In this document: piece by piece, positions 34,067-47,474 of the stretch
Position numbering within the stretch: the first letter of the stretch is position 1
Layout: each line of letters opens with the position of its first letter
From: Glandiceps talaboti
Lineage: Eukaryota; Hemichordata; Enteropneusta; Spengelidae
Assembly: GCF_964340395.1 (NCBI RefSeq)
Contig: NC_135551.1
Location: 20,229,503 to 20,293,502, forward strand
DNA length: 64,000 bases
Direction: 5' to 3'
The notes under the pieces: model-generated
Told to the model about the DNA's origin: nothing
Database searches by the model: none
What the model saw: only the letters and a program-made list of their open reading frames with translations
Position numbers and translations under genes: made by a program

Positions 34067-34930
34067 GTTGGTATTGCTTTTGAAAAGTGAAAATAGCAAA
34101 AGGAAAAAAAAGAAGTAATAATTGATAGAGAATGGAAGATTGTGGATTTTGATGACTAAACTTGAAGTCTTGACATAATTTGTTACAAATGAACATATTA
34201 AATAGCGGGAAAGTTCAAAGTATTATTCAGTGAGTAGAATACTATGAGTAACTTTTTGTGAGTAAAATTATACCGAAAAAAGTGTAAACTTAGCTTGTAC
34301 CCCTTTAACCTGGGGGGGGGGGGGGGGGAACTCCTCTTATTTGAGTATACATATTATTTTGGGGTGCGTTTTCTAGCCCTTGGTCTAACATGGGATCTGG
34401 TTTTTTTTTGAGCTGAAGGGTCTAAAACGGGGTACACTTTGCATTATTTTCGATTGTGCTTAGTTTAAAATGTGGTCCATTGTCCTTTACCAAACCATGA
34501 CTGCTATTAATTGCCCAAAAATTTTGCCTCTTAAGGAAAATGTATTTGGATATGAAACTTTCATCTTTTAAAAACCTGTAATGATATAAAATGGGGTATT
34601 GGTTTTAGGCCAAAATGGGTCTAAAATGGGGCCTGGGGTTTCAAGCACTGGCCAAACACCTCTACTACCAGAGCTGGCCACTAGTACCCCCCCCCCCCCC
34701 CCCCCCCCCCAGCCCTGTAACAGCTAGCCCAGAGACTCCTGGTCTTACTATCTAATGTTTCATGTAAGTCCTTCCTCTGTTGTTTGAATGGTATGTATAT
34801 GCCAGAGATACTGAAATCACAACAATTCTGTGAGCTACTTCACTTTAAACTGCCTTCTGATCTGTGTTGAAAACACCAAAGGTGTGTACTGTGGACAGTA
34901 AATGAATGGTTGAATATTCTGTTATTACAG
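34067..34930 (+). other. eva1c-like intron 2
   Basis: 864-bp intron inside lectin domain 1 (phase 0). It contains a G-run (34312-34328), a dispersed repeat (34366-34687) and a C-run (34688-34710). Nothing else is seen. Confidence 0.85.
34366..34687. mobile_element. Dispersed ~300-bp repeat family, copy 1
   Basis: Starts near TTTTCTAGCCCTTGGTCTAA and ends near CCAGAGCTGGCCACTAGTAC. The internal blocks TTTAAAATGTGGTCCATTG and AAATGGGTCTAAAATGGGGC are shared with 56641-56918 and 59641-59942. There are no TIRs or open frame, so its class is unknown. Confidence 0.75.
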
Positions 34931-35054
34931 GTGGTGTTTGATGAATGTCAAGATAAGAAGCATTGTAAAATACTTGTACAAAATAATGTATTTGTAATCA
35001 ACTCCTGTCCCTACCCTGGCAAGTACTTGGAAGTCACCTACAAATGTCGGCCAA
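34931..35054 (+). CDS. eva1c: eva1c-like exon 3: second half of SUEL lectin domain 1
   Basis: Residues 98-138 plus one base. The acceptor is TTACAG|GTG and the donor A|GTAAGT, phase 0 in and phase 1 out. It completes lectin domain 1: F-D-E-C (100-103), the basic KKHC patch (106-109), then N-S-C-P-x-P-G-K-Y-L-x-V-x-Y-x-C (121-136), the classic end of a SUEL domain. The usual GDPC before KYL is here NSCPYPG. At 41 codons it is easy to miss in an ORF scan; the frame joins exactly to the exons on both sides. Confidence 0.93.
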
Positions 35055-35879
35055 GTAAGTAACCATGACAACCTGTCATGAAATCATCGGTTTAGAGATA
35101 GAAGAATTTTTTGATTGCCACTTTGTGGAGTTTTTCTGGTAGCACCTGTCAACGTCTAGAGTATGTGTGGCTTTCAGAGCAGGATAACATCAATTTTGAA
35201 CAGACAAGTAAACGTTGACAATCTTTTGTTGCTAAAAAAAGTTTATGGACACAGTGTTGATAGCTGTATGGCTTTGATAGATTTGTGTCAGGCTGCCTGT
35301 CGGACAAAAATCAGAGACCTCAGAAATAAACTGTTTAAACTTTTGTTGTTATTTTTTGTGTAAAAAAACCCCAAAATCTGTTCTCAGTTAAACTCAAGAA
35401 AATACATATTAGGGGTTCACCATACAAGTCTTTGAAATGAAGGTCAAAATATTATTGAAATTAAGTATCTATTATATGGTAGCTGAATACTGTGCTAACT
35501 CAATGGGAAATATAAGATTGTCAGTTTCTTTAAAAATAAGATGAACCCTCAAATTGCTTTATTATTATTTTTGAAGAACTAGAAGTAATTAAGCTTTCAT
35601 GTGAAAAAATTGAATACCTCGTAAAATTTTGGCGGATAAAAAATTTGGGATGAAATTGAATATCCCATCATCTCAGTGCATGAGTGATACTGATCAATTG
35701 ATTAAAAATTCAGTTATTAACAAGAACAATAATAACAACTTGACCATGACAAATCACATTAAAGTACTATAGATTGGATTTTCTTACAAACTTAACAAAC
35801 ATGACATTAGGATTGAAAATTGGAATAAATTAAAACTTTCAAATAACTAATTCATTAGCATGGAGACTTGGCTATCAGG

Positions 35880-36840
35880 TTTGAAAATGTCGTTTGCCAG
35901 AACATACATAGTCAAGCCAGATAGCCAAGTCTCTTAGCCAGTATGCCAAGTCCTGATAGCCAAGTCTCTGGGCTCTACTGTCAAGTCAGTATATCAAGTC
36001 AGATAACCAAGTCTCTGGGCTATACTATCAAGCCAGTATGCCAAGTCAGATAGCCAAGTCTCTGGGCTATACTGTCAAGTCAGTATGTCAAGTCAGATAA
36101 CCAAGTCTCTGGGCTATACTGTCAAGCCAGTATGTCAAGTCAGATAGCCAAGTCTCCCGGTTATACTGTCAAACCAGTATGTCAAGTCAGATAGCCAAGT
36201 CTCCCGGTTATACTGTCAAACCAGTATGTCAAGTCAGATAACCAAGTCTCTGGGCTATACTGTCAAGCCAGTATGTCAAGTCAGATAGCCAAGTCTCTAG
36301 GCTATACTGTCAAGCCAGTATGTCAAGTCAGATAGCCAAGTCTCTAGGCTATACTGTCAAGCCAGTATGCCAAGTCAGATAACCAAGTCTCTGGGCTATA
36401 CTGTCAAGCCAGTATGTCAAGTCAGATAGCCAAGTCTCTGGGCTATACTGTCAAGCCAGTATGTCAAGTCAGATAGCCAAGTCTCTGGGCTATACTGTCA
36501 AGCCAGTATGTCAAGTCAGATAGCCAAGTCTCTGGGCTATACTGTCAAACCAGTATGTTTAGTCAGATTGCCAAGTATGTCAAGCCAGTGTGTGAAGTCC
36601 CGACAGCCAAGTCTCTGGACTATACTGTCAAGCCTGGCTGAGTATGTTAAGTCAGATAACCAAGTCTCTGGGCTATACTATAGTCAAGCCAGCTAGTATG
36701 TGACACATCAGATAGCCGAGTCTTTTGGCAAGCCACTATGTCAAGTCAGAAAGGCAAGTATCTGGTCTATACTGTCAAGCCAGTATATTGAGTCAGCAAG
36801 TTTCTGGGCTATACTGTCAACCGAGTAGTATGTCAAGTTA
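35880..36840. repeat. 47-bp satellite, about 19 copies
   Basis: Unit AGATAGCCAAGTCTCTGGGC + TATACTGTCAAGCCAGTATG + TCAAGTC, very regular at 36050-36540 and degenerate at both ends. The core matches the terminus of the element at 23893-24009. Confidence 0.95.
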
Positions 36841-37285
36841 GATAGCCAATTACTCTCTCTCCTACTACTAGATAATTGTACAAGTATATTAATAGCTGAG
36901 GCCAGGTAACTACAATAAACCCCTTATTGTAGATGATTTTTGTGACATATACCAACCCCATTTCTTGTAGTAAAAATTGCACATCTACATTCCAATGATA
37001 CGTTACTTGTCTCCATGCCTTCTGGCTGAAGGCCAACTGGTCTGTTTCTTCTGTCAAGCGTAAATATGAAGTCATGTGGCATATGATTTGTAAAAGTTAG
37101 ACTACGTATAACAGCCATGTGTTGTATATATACCTACCCCACAGGATGGATGTAGTGTTACGTACGACAAAGTTGTAGTGATTGTAACCCAGAGACTCGT
37201 ATGTCTTTGTGTAGTACTATCTCAAGAAGCTCCCTTGGTGCTGATGAGCTATATTCTTGAAATGTCTCAAGTCTCTATTATTGAC

Positions 37286-37478
<193 letters not shown>

Positions 37479-37534
37479 ACTCGGTGAGTATCAATCTGCT
37501 AAGACAGTGCTCTATACCGCAGTGGCAGAGCGTA

Positions 37535-37784
<250 letters not shown>

Positions 37785-38669
37785 CCAGCCCACCACCACC
37801 ACCACCACCATATCCACCTCTACTCTTCTATCAGAGTCTCCCAACCCCCCTGTACCAGAGTTCCCCAACCACTCTACCAGTCACCCAATTATAACCCTTT
37901 CTAATAGAGTCCCCAACCCTCTCTCTACGAGTCCCAAACTCCCTGTACCAGACTCTCCATACCCCTCCATGAGTCCCCCAACTACCTTTCCCTGAGTCAC
38001 CAACCCCCTCTACCAGAATCTCCCATCCCCCCATCACCATATCAAAAATCGCTATACAGTAATGTTGTACACGTGCAGTAACCTAGATTAAGATCAGTAT
38101 TTGACTGACCTTATTTCATGTATTTGTTGAAATATAGTTATGCTGTGTACTACAAATACCTTTTATTTGTCTCTTATTAGTGTACAGAGTATTAATCCCT
38201 ATCACACGTCAATAATAGCTACTATTGTGGATATCATCAGTGCGTGTATTCATGAGGTATCCACTTCAGCGAGGTCATATATCAGTAATCTTGTGTCTAC
38301 TTACAATAAAAAAACCCTTGATGAATAACAATGCTTGCACTGTATAGGTTCTATTTATCTGTCTAAGGTATAATATATCTTGATCAGTTTGCCGAAAGAA
38401 AGAAAAATGTCTTCGATCTCAATGTATTCAAAATACTCTCTAAAGAAAATATTAAGCCGTAAAGGGGGATTGTTTTAGTAAATATGCGACAGTTTGCTGC
38501 ATGCAACATAGAGAAGAAGCAAACAGACAGGTCAGCTAGTTTTTAGACAAAGGCGGTTGATTGGAACAGGTGAAATGTTAATCACAGGTATTTATGGCTT
38601 TTGCTTGTGTGTGTAGACTGTACTTTGATAATTATGGCAATTATGGCAATCATGATTTGAGAAAATTTT

Positions 38670-40460
38670 AAGGCCAGGATCTAGATTTGAATTTTGACAA
38701 AAAAAAAATATTCAATAAATAATATGTGTATTCCACTCTCCAGCAAGAACAGAAAAATTACTTAGCAAAGGTAAATAGAACGTTTTTGGTGATCCAGTAA
38801 CCTTGGTGGCAGCATATAGGAATGCAAGGGTAAATATTGACTGATCCGATTAGCTACTGTTATTTACAATAATTACCTACTTTACTATTTTGTTATGTAA
38901 CTAACTCACTTTGTCAAACTGGTATTTTCAATACATTTTGTAGTGTATTGGAATTAAATTGACTATGTACCAACAAAATGTACAATGTGACTTGTATTCT
39001 TAGGTTCTTAGTTTGTTGTCTAATTGGTTATTTGAGAACGATACTGACAGTTTAAATACCTAAGTCTTGCCAATGGTGATGCTGACAGCCATAACACCCC
39101 CCCCTCCCTGTAATGATTCTGACAGTCACAGCTTTCTCCCCATAGTGTGATACTCATGGCCAAAACATCCTTTCGCCATAGCAATACACAGCTATAAGAG
39201 CCCCCTCCCCTGTCAATGTAGACATCCACATCACCCTCCCCATCCTCACAGCAATGATAGTGCCTTCCCACGATACTCACAACTACCACATCCCATAGAG
39301 GTCCCCTGTAAGTGCAGACAGCCAAATCACCAGGCCATGGTGATTGACTCATAGAAATAATGGTCTTCCCCACAATACTCACAACTATAACATATCCCCT
39401 CTCCATAGTGATACTCACAGTATTATTCCCTTCATTAAGTGATCGATACCGGTACTCTAAGGTTTCACCACCCCATGTATAACGATACTCATAGCTACTG
39501 AGCCCCCTCCCCATAGCACCGTCACAGCTATCCCCTCCCCATGTACCAATACCCACAGATTAAATCTTCCTCTCTGTGGCAATGCTAACAGTAACACCCT
39601 GTACACACCCATGATGATCAACTTGCAGCTACATGCATATATTATAAGCATCCAGTTCCCCATAGTAGTAATAATCCCTGGCAGCCACAACATCCCCCTT
39701 CCATTGGCAATGCCATAGCCTCTATCCCCTTCCCCCAGCAATGCCTAACTCTGTTCAGTTACATTGGACCCTTCCTATGGCAATGCTGACAATGACAATC
39801 TCAATAAATCTTCCCTATCACACAACACCCCCCTCCCCCCATGAGTCGAAAGTGAGGTATACTGCTCCAGGCCTTTAATGATGACATCATAGAAACCTCA
39901 TCAATGTACATGTAGGATCTATGTCAAGTGACTTTTATGCACTGTATGGCTAATATTTCCTGTTTCAACTTGAGTATATAAATATAGAAAGAATTAATCA
40001 ATAGAATCTCAAAATAGACAAGTTTCATGAGTTTCAACAAGACACAAAGATTTGTAGTGTGTGTGCAGGTGTTCTCTCATGTTAATCTGTAACGTCCTTC
40101 TAGTGGGATTAATTTACAACAGAGAATAGTGGATGCTGTATGAGAACTTTTACTGAGTATTGACTCAAGTAGTACGTAGGGAAATGTATTACTCACATGA
40201 AACACACAGGTGCTAATATTACGTTGCTGACCTGGGTGACTCTTACCTAGTCCAGAGACTTGTCTGTGGCTTAATTTCTAAGCAAGATGTGTATTCCAAT
40301 GATAAGTCTGAGGTCGGGATGACTTGATCCAGGATAGATTGCATGTGTATGACTGACTGGAAAATTTTATAGAATTTTTATAGAATGTTTTATAGAATGA
40401 TAGTGAGCTTTAGAGGAGTTGTTTAAGTCTAGAGGCTTTCTAAGTTTCGGAGATCTTGAG
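38670..40460. repeat. 1.79-kb tandem duplication, first copy
   Basis: Begins AAGGCCAGGATCTAGATTTG and ends AGATCTTGAG. The next copy starts immediately at 40461, offset 1791. Inside, about 39060-39790 is a degenerate C-rich minisatellite (CCCCATAGTGATACTCACAG-like units). The longest open frames (minus, 39020-39556 and 39457-39741) run through this repeat and are not convincing genes. Confidence 0.95.
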
Positions 40461-42257
40461 AAGGCCAGGATCTAGATTTGAATTTTGACAAAAAAAAAAT
40501 ATTCAATAAATAATATGTGTATTCCACTCTCCAGCAAGAACAGAAAAATTACTTAGCAAAGGTAAATAGAACGTTTTTGGTGATCCAGTAACCTTGGTGG
40601 CAGCATATAGGAATGCAAGGGTAAATATTGACTGATCCGATTAGCTACTGTTATTTACAATAATTACCTACTTTACTATTTTGTTATGTAACTAACTCAC
40701 TTTGTCAAACTGGTATTTTCAATACATTTTGTAGTGTATTGGAATTAAATTGACTATGTACCAACAAAATGTACAATGTGACTTGTATTCTTAGGTTCTT
40801 AGTTTGTTGTCTAATTGGTTATTTGAGAACGATACTGACAGTTTAAATACCTAAGTCTTGCCAATGGTGATGCTGACAGCCATAACACCCCCCCCTCCCT
40901 GTAATGATTCTGACAGTCACAGCTTTCTCCCCATAGTGTGATACTCATGGCCAAAACATCCTTTCGCCATAGCAATACACAGCTATAAGAGCCCCCTCCC
41001 CTGTCAATGTAGACATCCACATCACCCTCCCCATCCTCACAGCAATGATAGTGCCTTCCCACGATACTCACAACTACCACATCCCATAGAGGTCCCCTGT
41101 AAGTGCAGACAGCCAAATCACCAGGCCATGGTGATTGACTCATAGAAATAATGGTCTTCCCCACAATACTCACAACTATAACATATCCCCTCTCCATAGT
41201 GATACTCACAGTATTATTCCCTTCATTAAGTGATCGATACCGGTACTCTAAGGTTTCACCACCCCATGTATAACGATACTCATAGCTACTGAGCCCCCTC
41301 CCCATAGCACCGTCACAGCTATCCCCTCCCCATGTACCAATACCCACAGATTAAATCTTCCTCTCTGTGGCAATGCTAACAGTAACACCCTGTACACACC
41401 CATGATGATCAACTTGCAGCTACATGCATATATTATAAGCATCCAGTTCCCCATAGTACCGGTAGTAATAATCCCTGGCAGCCACAACATCCCCCTTCCA
41501 TTGGCAATGCCATAGCCTCTATCCCCTTCCCCCAGCAATGCCTAACTCTGTTCAGTTACATTGGACCCTTCCTATGGCAATGCTGACAATGACAATCTCA
41601 ATAAATCTTCCCTATCACACAACACCCCCCTCCCCCCATGAGTCGAAAGTGAGGTATACTGCTCCAGGCCTTTAATGATGACATCATAGAAACCTCATCA
41701 ATGTACATGTAGGATCTATGTCAAGTGACTTTTATGCACTGTATGGCTAATATTTCCTGTTTCAACTTGAGTATATAAATATAGAAAGAATTAATCAATA
41801 GAATCTCAAAATAGACAAGTTTCATGAGTTTCAACAAGACACAAAGATTTGTAGTGTGTGTGCAGGTGTTCTCTCATGTTAATCTGTAACGTCCTTCTAG
41901 TGGGATTAATTTACAACAGAGAATAGTGGATGCTGTATGAGAACTTTTACTGAGTATTGACTCAAGTAGTACGTAGGGAAATGTATTACTCACATGAAAC
42001 ACACAGGTGCTAATATTACGTTGCTGACCTGGGTGACTCTTACCTAGTCCAGAGACTTGTCTGTGGCTTAATTTCTAAGCAAGATGTGTATTCCAATGAT
42101 AAGTCTGAGGTCGGGATGACTTGATCCAGGATAGATTGCATGTGTATGACTGACTGGAAAATTTTATAGAATTTTTATAGAATGTTTTATAGAATGATAG
42201 TGAGCTTTAGAGGAGTTGTTTAAGTCTAGAGGCTTTCTAAGTTTCGGAGATCTTGAG
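40461..42257. repeat. 1.80-kb tandem duplication, second copy
   Basis: Near-identical to the first copy. The one difference noticed is a 6-bp insertion around 41459 (CATAGTACCGGTAGTAAT against CATAGTAGTAAT). I did not align every base. Confidence 0.95.
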
Positions 42258-43189
42258 ATTTGAAGCCATGGATAGAATCTAGACTCGGGAGTGACAGTCT
42301 CAAACCGGAATGGAAATTTTTGAAAATCTTGTGTGTCTTTGTTTCTTAAATCGCTGGGAGCAATTATCATCACATGTAATAAAAGAGACAAATACTTTTT
42401 CCAGACCCTGTATAGTCATGGTGATAGCAAATATGATTATGTATTACAGGCTTGGAATCCATATAACCTAGAATACATTTACATTTACAGGGTATTTTAT
42501 ACATAAGTTCTAGATTGAAGCCAAAGTCTATTAACTGAACTGCTTTTTCATTTCCTTAAATTAACTGTAGGACAGTTCAGAATCGATGCCAACAAAACAT
42601 GCAAACAGGGCAATGGTTTTACTGTTTGGCCTATCCTAACATGTACCCCATTAAAATGCATATTTTGATCTGGCGACGAGTACCAGATATGCATTCCTTG
42701 TAACCCTGTAGAGTACAGTACTTTTGACAAGATAGTGTAACAAATGAGGGTGAAATAAATTTTGTTTACATGTCACCAAGAGTTGAAAGTAATAAATTTG
42801 TACATACCCTAAGTGACATATACCATAAACGGTTGAATTTTACCAGAAGTTGTAACTAACTGAGTGAAATTTTAAATGACATTATGTCTGTGTTCAAAGT
42901 TCTCTGTATAATCTTGCTGCTCCAACCACATGCAGGATAAAATTAGTTGTTTACATAAAATAAGTTTGTGGTCTAAGTTAAATACTGTGTTATGTTTAAA
43001 AGTAACTTTTTATTAATAACACTGTGGCCTTTCACAGGACATGTTAATGCATGAATTTTAAATTTCAAAGCAAATATTTTTTCAGATGATCATGGGGGGG
43101 GGGGGGGGGGGAGATGAGGATGGTTGTGGAGGGGGCTAATTCAGTCAGCTTATTTTAACGGAACTGGAGTTTCCTATATACATTTGTAC

Positions 43190-43500
43190 AATAGAAGACA
43201 GTTAAACTGAAGAAGAATGTCTTCTGGCTCAACAAAAATCTTACTAACATTGCTACATTTTATTCATTTTATTACCTGGCTGTCTCAAGTATCTTACTGC
43301 TACATTTTATCATCTGGCATGACAAAATTCTCACCAACATAAATTGTTACATTTTCTTTTCTGAGCTACATTTAAGTGATGACCTCACCCTTAAAAGAAT
43401 TAAAATGTAGCAATTAAACTTAAAGTTTTGTCTAGCCAGACGATAAAATGTAGCAATTATAGAAGTAAGATTTTAGTGGAGTCAGACAACATTTTGTTTC
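43190..43500. repeat. Diverged inverted repeat around GCTACATTTTAT
   Basis: TTGCTACATTTTAT occurs several times on the left and ATAAAATGTAGCAATT on the right, with flanking TCTTACTAACAT / AGTAAGATTTT and CTGGCTC / GAGTCAGA pairs. Likely an old MITE. Confidence 0.5.
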
Positions 43501-43889
43501 TGGTCAACTAGTATCTATTGCAATTGGTTATAATATTTTACATAAACATTATACGTCAAGTTTCATGTATAGTTAAACCGAACATTATTTTCCGTAACAT
43601 GTTTGTCCATCTATCTGGTAAAGTCTTCTGTAACATGTTTGTCCATTTTATCTGGTAAAGTTTTTATTCTTCAATAATTGTGTCTGTTCACTGGAGGGAA
43701 AAATAACTGAACTAAGAGGCTTATCTACTTGAACAAGTCACAGACAAGTTAAAACAAGTGTCGTCCAGTATAGTGTGGCTGCCAAGTCTTAATGTACACA
43801 AGTACCAAGGATTTAGCAGTATTCCTATTACAACATGTAACTTTATGTTTTTGAGCAAATTTTTGCAAGTGGAAATAATAATAATCCTA

Positions 43890-44105
43890 TATGAATGTTG
43901 CAAGTTTGCTACACGCTTGCACAAATTTGCAACAAGCTTGTAGACAGCTTGTAGGGTCTAGTTGAAGATTGCAACATATTTGCGCAAACTTGCAAACTCA
44001 TAAGGCAGCGAAGTTTTAGTTTAGTCTCAGGGCTACAAGCTTGTGACATACTTGCAATACTCTGCAAGCTTGCAAAACCCTGCAAGCTTGCAAACTTTGA
44101 GGCAA
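43890..44105. repeat. Short-period repeat of GCAAGCTTGCAA motifs
   Basis: At least ten overlapping variants of the palindrome TTGCAAGCTTGCAA, such as GCAAGTTTGC and TGCAACAAGCTTG, without a fixed period. Confidence 0.6.
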
Positions 44106-44488
44106 ATTTGAAACTTTGAAATATAAATACACAGAACAGCTATAGTGAGAAAAGATTGAGCATTTACAAGGTATTTTTATAATAATTTTACTCATTATAC
44201 CACGTGGGTGGAGGGTCTATGATTATACATATGCCTATATGAGGGATTTTACGTCTCGTTGCAGATCTCACGATCGTGATATACAAATATGCCTAGCAAC
44301 AATGGTTGTCAAATGTGATCGCAGTCAAGCTTTCATTGTGGGCATGTGTGATGATGTTTGAAAACAATAGTGTTGCTAAACGTATGAGACTTTCAGCTTG
44401 ACCACCCTCAAGTGGATAATGGATGCAATACATTGGCTTATGCGGGATCTGCCGCGAGACAAAAAATGGCTTATTAGCCAAGAATCGC

Positions 44489-44823
44489 AGTCATGTGGGG
44501 ATTTTTGGCTCTCACTTTTCCCCTACCATGCCTGGTATTTCACTAGCTGTGATTTATTCAAATCTAAAATTAGATTATGGTTTCCTGCAGTGACCTTTGA
44601 CTCCCAATTGAATATGGTAATTTACATCATACAGCTTTACCCTCTGAGTTAGTTCTTAGATCACATGGTGCCGCTATTGATGTTGTCTCACTGGGGGAAA
44701 AATTTAAAACCCAATAAAGAATTTGCACCATGTTTCTGGCCAAAGTTTCAATGAAGTAAACAGCAGCTAGCGAAATGCCAGGTGTGGGAGGGGAAAAGTG
44801 AGAGCCCAAAATAGCCATATGAC
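44489..44823. mobile_element. GTCATGTGGG-ended MITE, copy 1
   Basis: About 60-bp TIRs: AGTCATGTGGGGATTTTTGG, then CTCTCACTTTTCCCCT and CTGGTATTTCACTAGCTG on the left, complement on the right ending ATAGCCATATGAC. Copy 2 is at 60033-60346. Confidence 0.8.
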
Positions 44824-47200
44824 TGGATTCATAGGCTAATAAATGCCTGTATTATATTATATTAAAGAATTGATATGAAATTATTAATTGACCCAATATT
44901 GTCTTGAAATCAATGATTATCTTTCAACTTCAGATAGGTTGCACATTTCTAAAATTTGGTGAGTTTCGAAAGAGAATTAATGTTTTAGATGATTGTTGCT
45001 GTAAACCACTGTTCTCTGTACATCAACATTACCGATACCTCACAAAAGACGCCACATACATGTACATGTGACTCCCTGAGGTGGTTGTGTTCACAGGAAA
45101 GTACATGTATGTTCTGGTCTGTGATAATGTATACAAGTTACATGTGTATCATTATAAACTTAAGTGTATGTTACTTAGTATGGACTGGGCTCTAAACTAA
45201 TTATTTGTCACCTACCCTGCATGATTATGAACTAAGTACAGTTTGTATTTTCCAATGTAGTCCTAATCTTGGAATACTGATAACATGCACTGTTGATAAT
45301 TATTTTGGGTAAAAAATTACGATATAAATTGGTTGAATTTGAAGCTGTACAACTTTGTCTTTATGTAAACCCCCATTTCCATAAGTTTTGACACAGGTGC
45401 AGGTGTGTTGACCTGTATAAACACACTAACACAACAAGTATGATATCACAGATCAGATCAAATAGCTATTGCTAAGTAGAATGGATTATGAACCATATAG
45501 ATTATGTAGAGATATAAACACAGTCTGTCCTTTGTGTTCACAGTGGGAGGGAAGGGATAAATCATTGTGAGTCCTTGGGGGGAGGGCCTGGGGCTGGAGG
45601 ATTTGGACCCAACAACAAATCAGTTTTATTTTGTGTACCTGAGAATTTGACATTTTTAGCTAGTTTGCAGCACAACAAAGTTCTAAATTTTTTTAAAGCT
45701 CATACCTGGGAAGAAAATGTTCTGTCTTAAGTTGGTCAGCAAATTTTTTCTCACTTTTGGCTTGTGTCAATTTTTTCCTTCAAAAATCCTACAGCCCCCC
45801 CCCTCCCCCCCCCCCCCCCCCATCAAATGATTTACCCCTAATTGAAGATTTTGATTATTGATAGATCAGGTCCTTGAATTTGACCTAGATAGATATACAC
45901 ACAGAATTTACCCAAGTGAATTATTTCAGATATTTAGCAGTTTTCTGTTGATTTAAATTAGTCTATTACTACCACTTGGTACAATGGTAGTCTAAAACCC
46001 TGAGTCTGGATAAGATAGTAGAATAGAAATTGAGATAGCTACATAGTCGCTTCAAAAACTAGATTCCAATAAGATAACTTCACTATTGCTTCTAGGTATA
46101 ATGTTTTATATGCCCAGGACTGCTGTTAATTTCAAACCTACATATAGGGAGTGCACAATAGATGGGTGGGTACCCAAGTTCATAAATACATTTTGTACAT
46201 GCATAATATGAGCACAAGTTCAAATGTGTACATTAATTGTTTTGTATAAATTGGAAGAATTACTCTGGCGAAGTAGAAAAAATTTAAACCAGGCACAGAA
46301 AAGGATCACAATTAAGCCATGGTACTTGGACATGATATATAATGTTAAGGTCAAGGTCATTTAGTATCATAAATATGTCAGTTTAAACTGTTAGTATCAG
46401 TAGTAAATATTTAGTGTTCCTAGTACTGATGGATTCCAGTGTACACATAAGTGGTCTTGGTCAATCAGGTCTTGGTTCTATAGTATCTTTTAAAATAAAA
46501 TCAGAGATAAGTGTATCTTGCTTATCTTAGATGTAGAACAATGATAACTTTTTTTAAGGTCCAAATATAAAATATTAGAGCTTCAACAAATGGTCAAAAA
46601 AAGAGCAAAATTTCATTCAAACTTGACACAAATGTGAGAGAGTAGAGGTGAGGGAGGGTTGTGTCTTCTGTGAATAACTTACGTTATAGTGATTGAGTTT
46701 TCAAAATCAAACATCTTAAAATTGTAATTATATTTGTTAAAAAAGAATTTCAAGTCCAGACGTGAAATACATAGTTGTAAATATGCTGGTATAAATATTC
46801 AGATAAACATAATTTTAAAATAGTAATTGGCTTGGATTTAGGAGTCACATCACACCTGCATGTATGATGTAGTGGATACGTTTTGCTACTCATTAGTTAT
46901 CAACTTGAGTGTACATGTATGTAGTAATGATTCATTGACAGGAAAGTAAAGGTCAATTTGATATGTTTATGTCAAACAAACAAACAAACAAACATACAAA
47001 CAAACATGAAATATATATTGACACAGACAAATGTGCTGATACATGGCAAAGCAATGAAATATTCAATATCAACATTGAAATATCATTCAGTTACAGTACA
47101 TTTTGCCTCCATATTAGTATCATATTACAATGTATATATACATGTATATACACACATGTATGTGACAGTATTTATATGTACAAAAAATGTATTGTAATTT

Positions 47201-47255
47201 TTGTTACACACACACACACACATACACACACACAGATACACACACACACACATAT
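47201..47255. repeat. (CA)n microsatellite
   Basis: Interrupted ACAC tract with ATACACAC and GATACAC interruptions. Confidence 0.9.
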
Positions 47256-47383
47256 ACATGTATGTTAATATTGATGTCATTATACTTTGTTTTTTCTGTT
47301 TGTTACGTTTGTCAATGTTGATAGTTTTCGTTGTTGTTGGATTTTTGGGGGGTACGTATCGTAAACATGACCAATGAAATTGT

Positions 47384-47474
47384 GGACCCCTGTGTTCAAA
47401 TGAACCATTTTCATCATAAATAGTTCTAGTCCCCTGTGTTCAAATTAACCATTTTCATTATATAGTTCTAGTAA
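47384..47474. repeat. Two-copy ~44-bp direct repeat
   Basis: CCCCTGTGTTCAAATGAACC and CCCCTGTGTTCAAATTAACC, each followed by ATTTTCATNAT and AGTTCTAGT. Confidence 0.8.

Noticed and set aside
39020-39741. Overlapping 178- and 94-codon minus frames, repeated at 40811-41538
   Set aside because: The frames run through a C-rich degenerate minisatellite, and their duplication simply follows the 1.79-kb DNA duplication. Composition is repeat-like with no recognisable domain.
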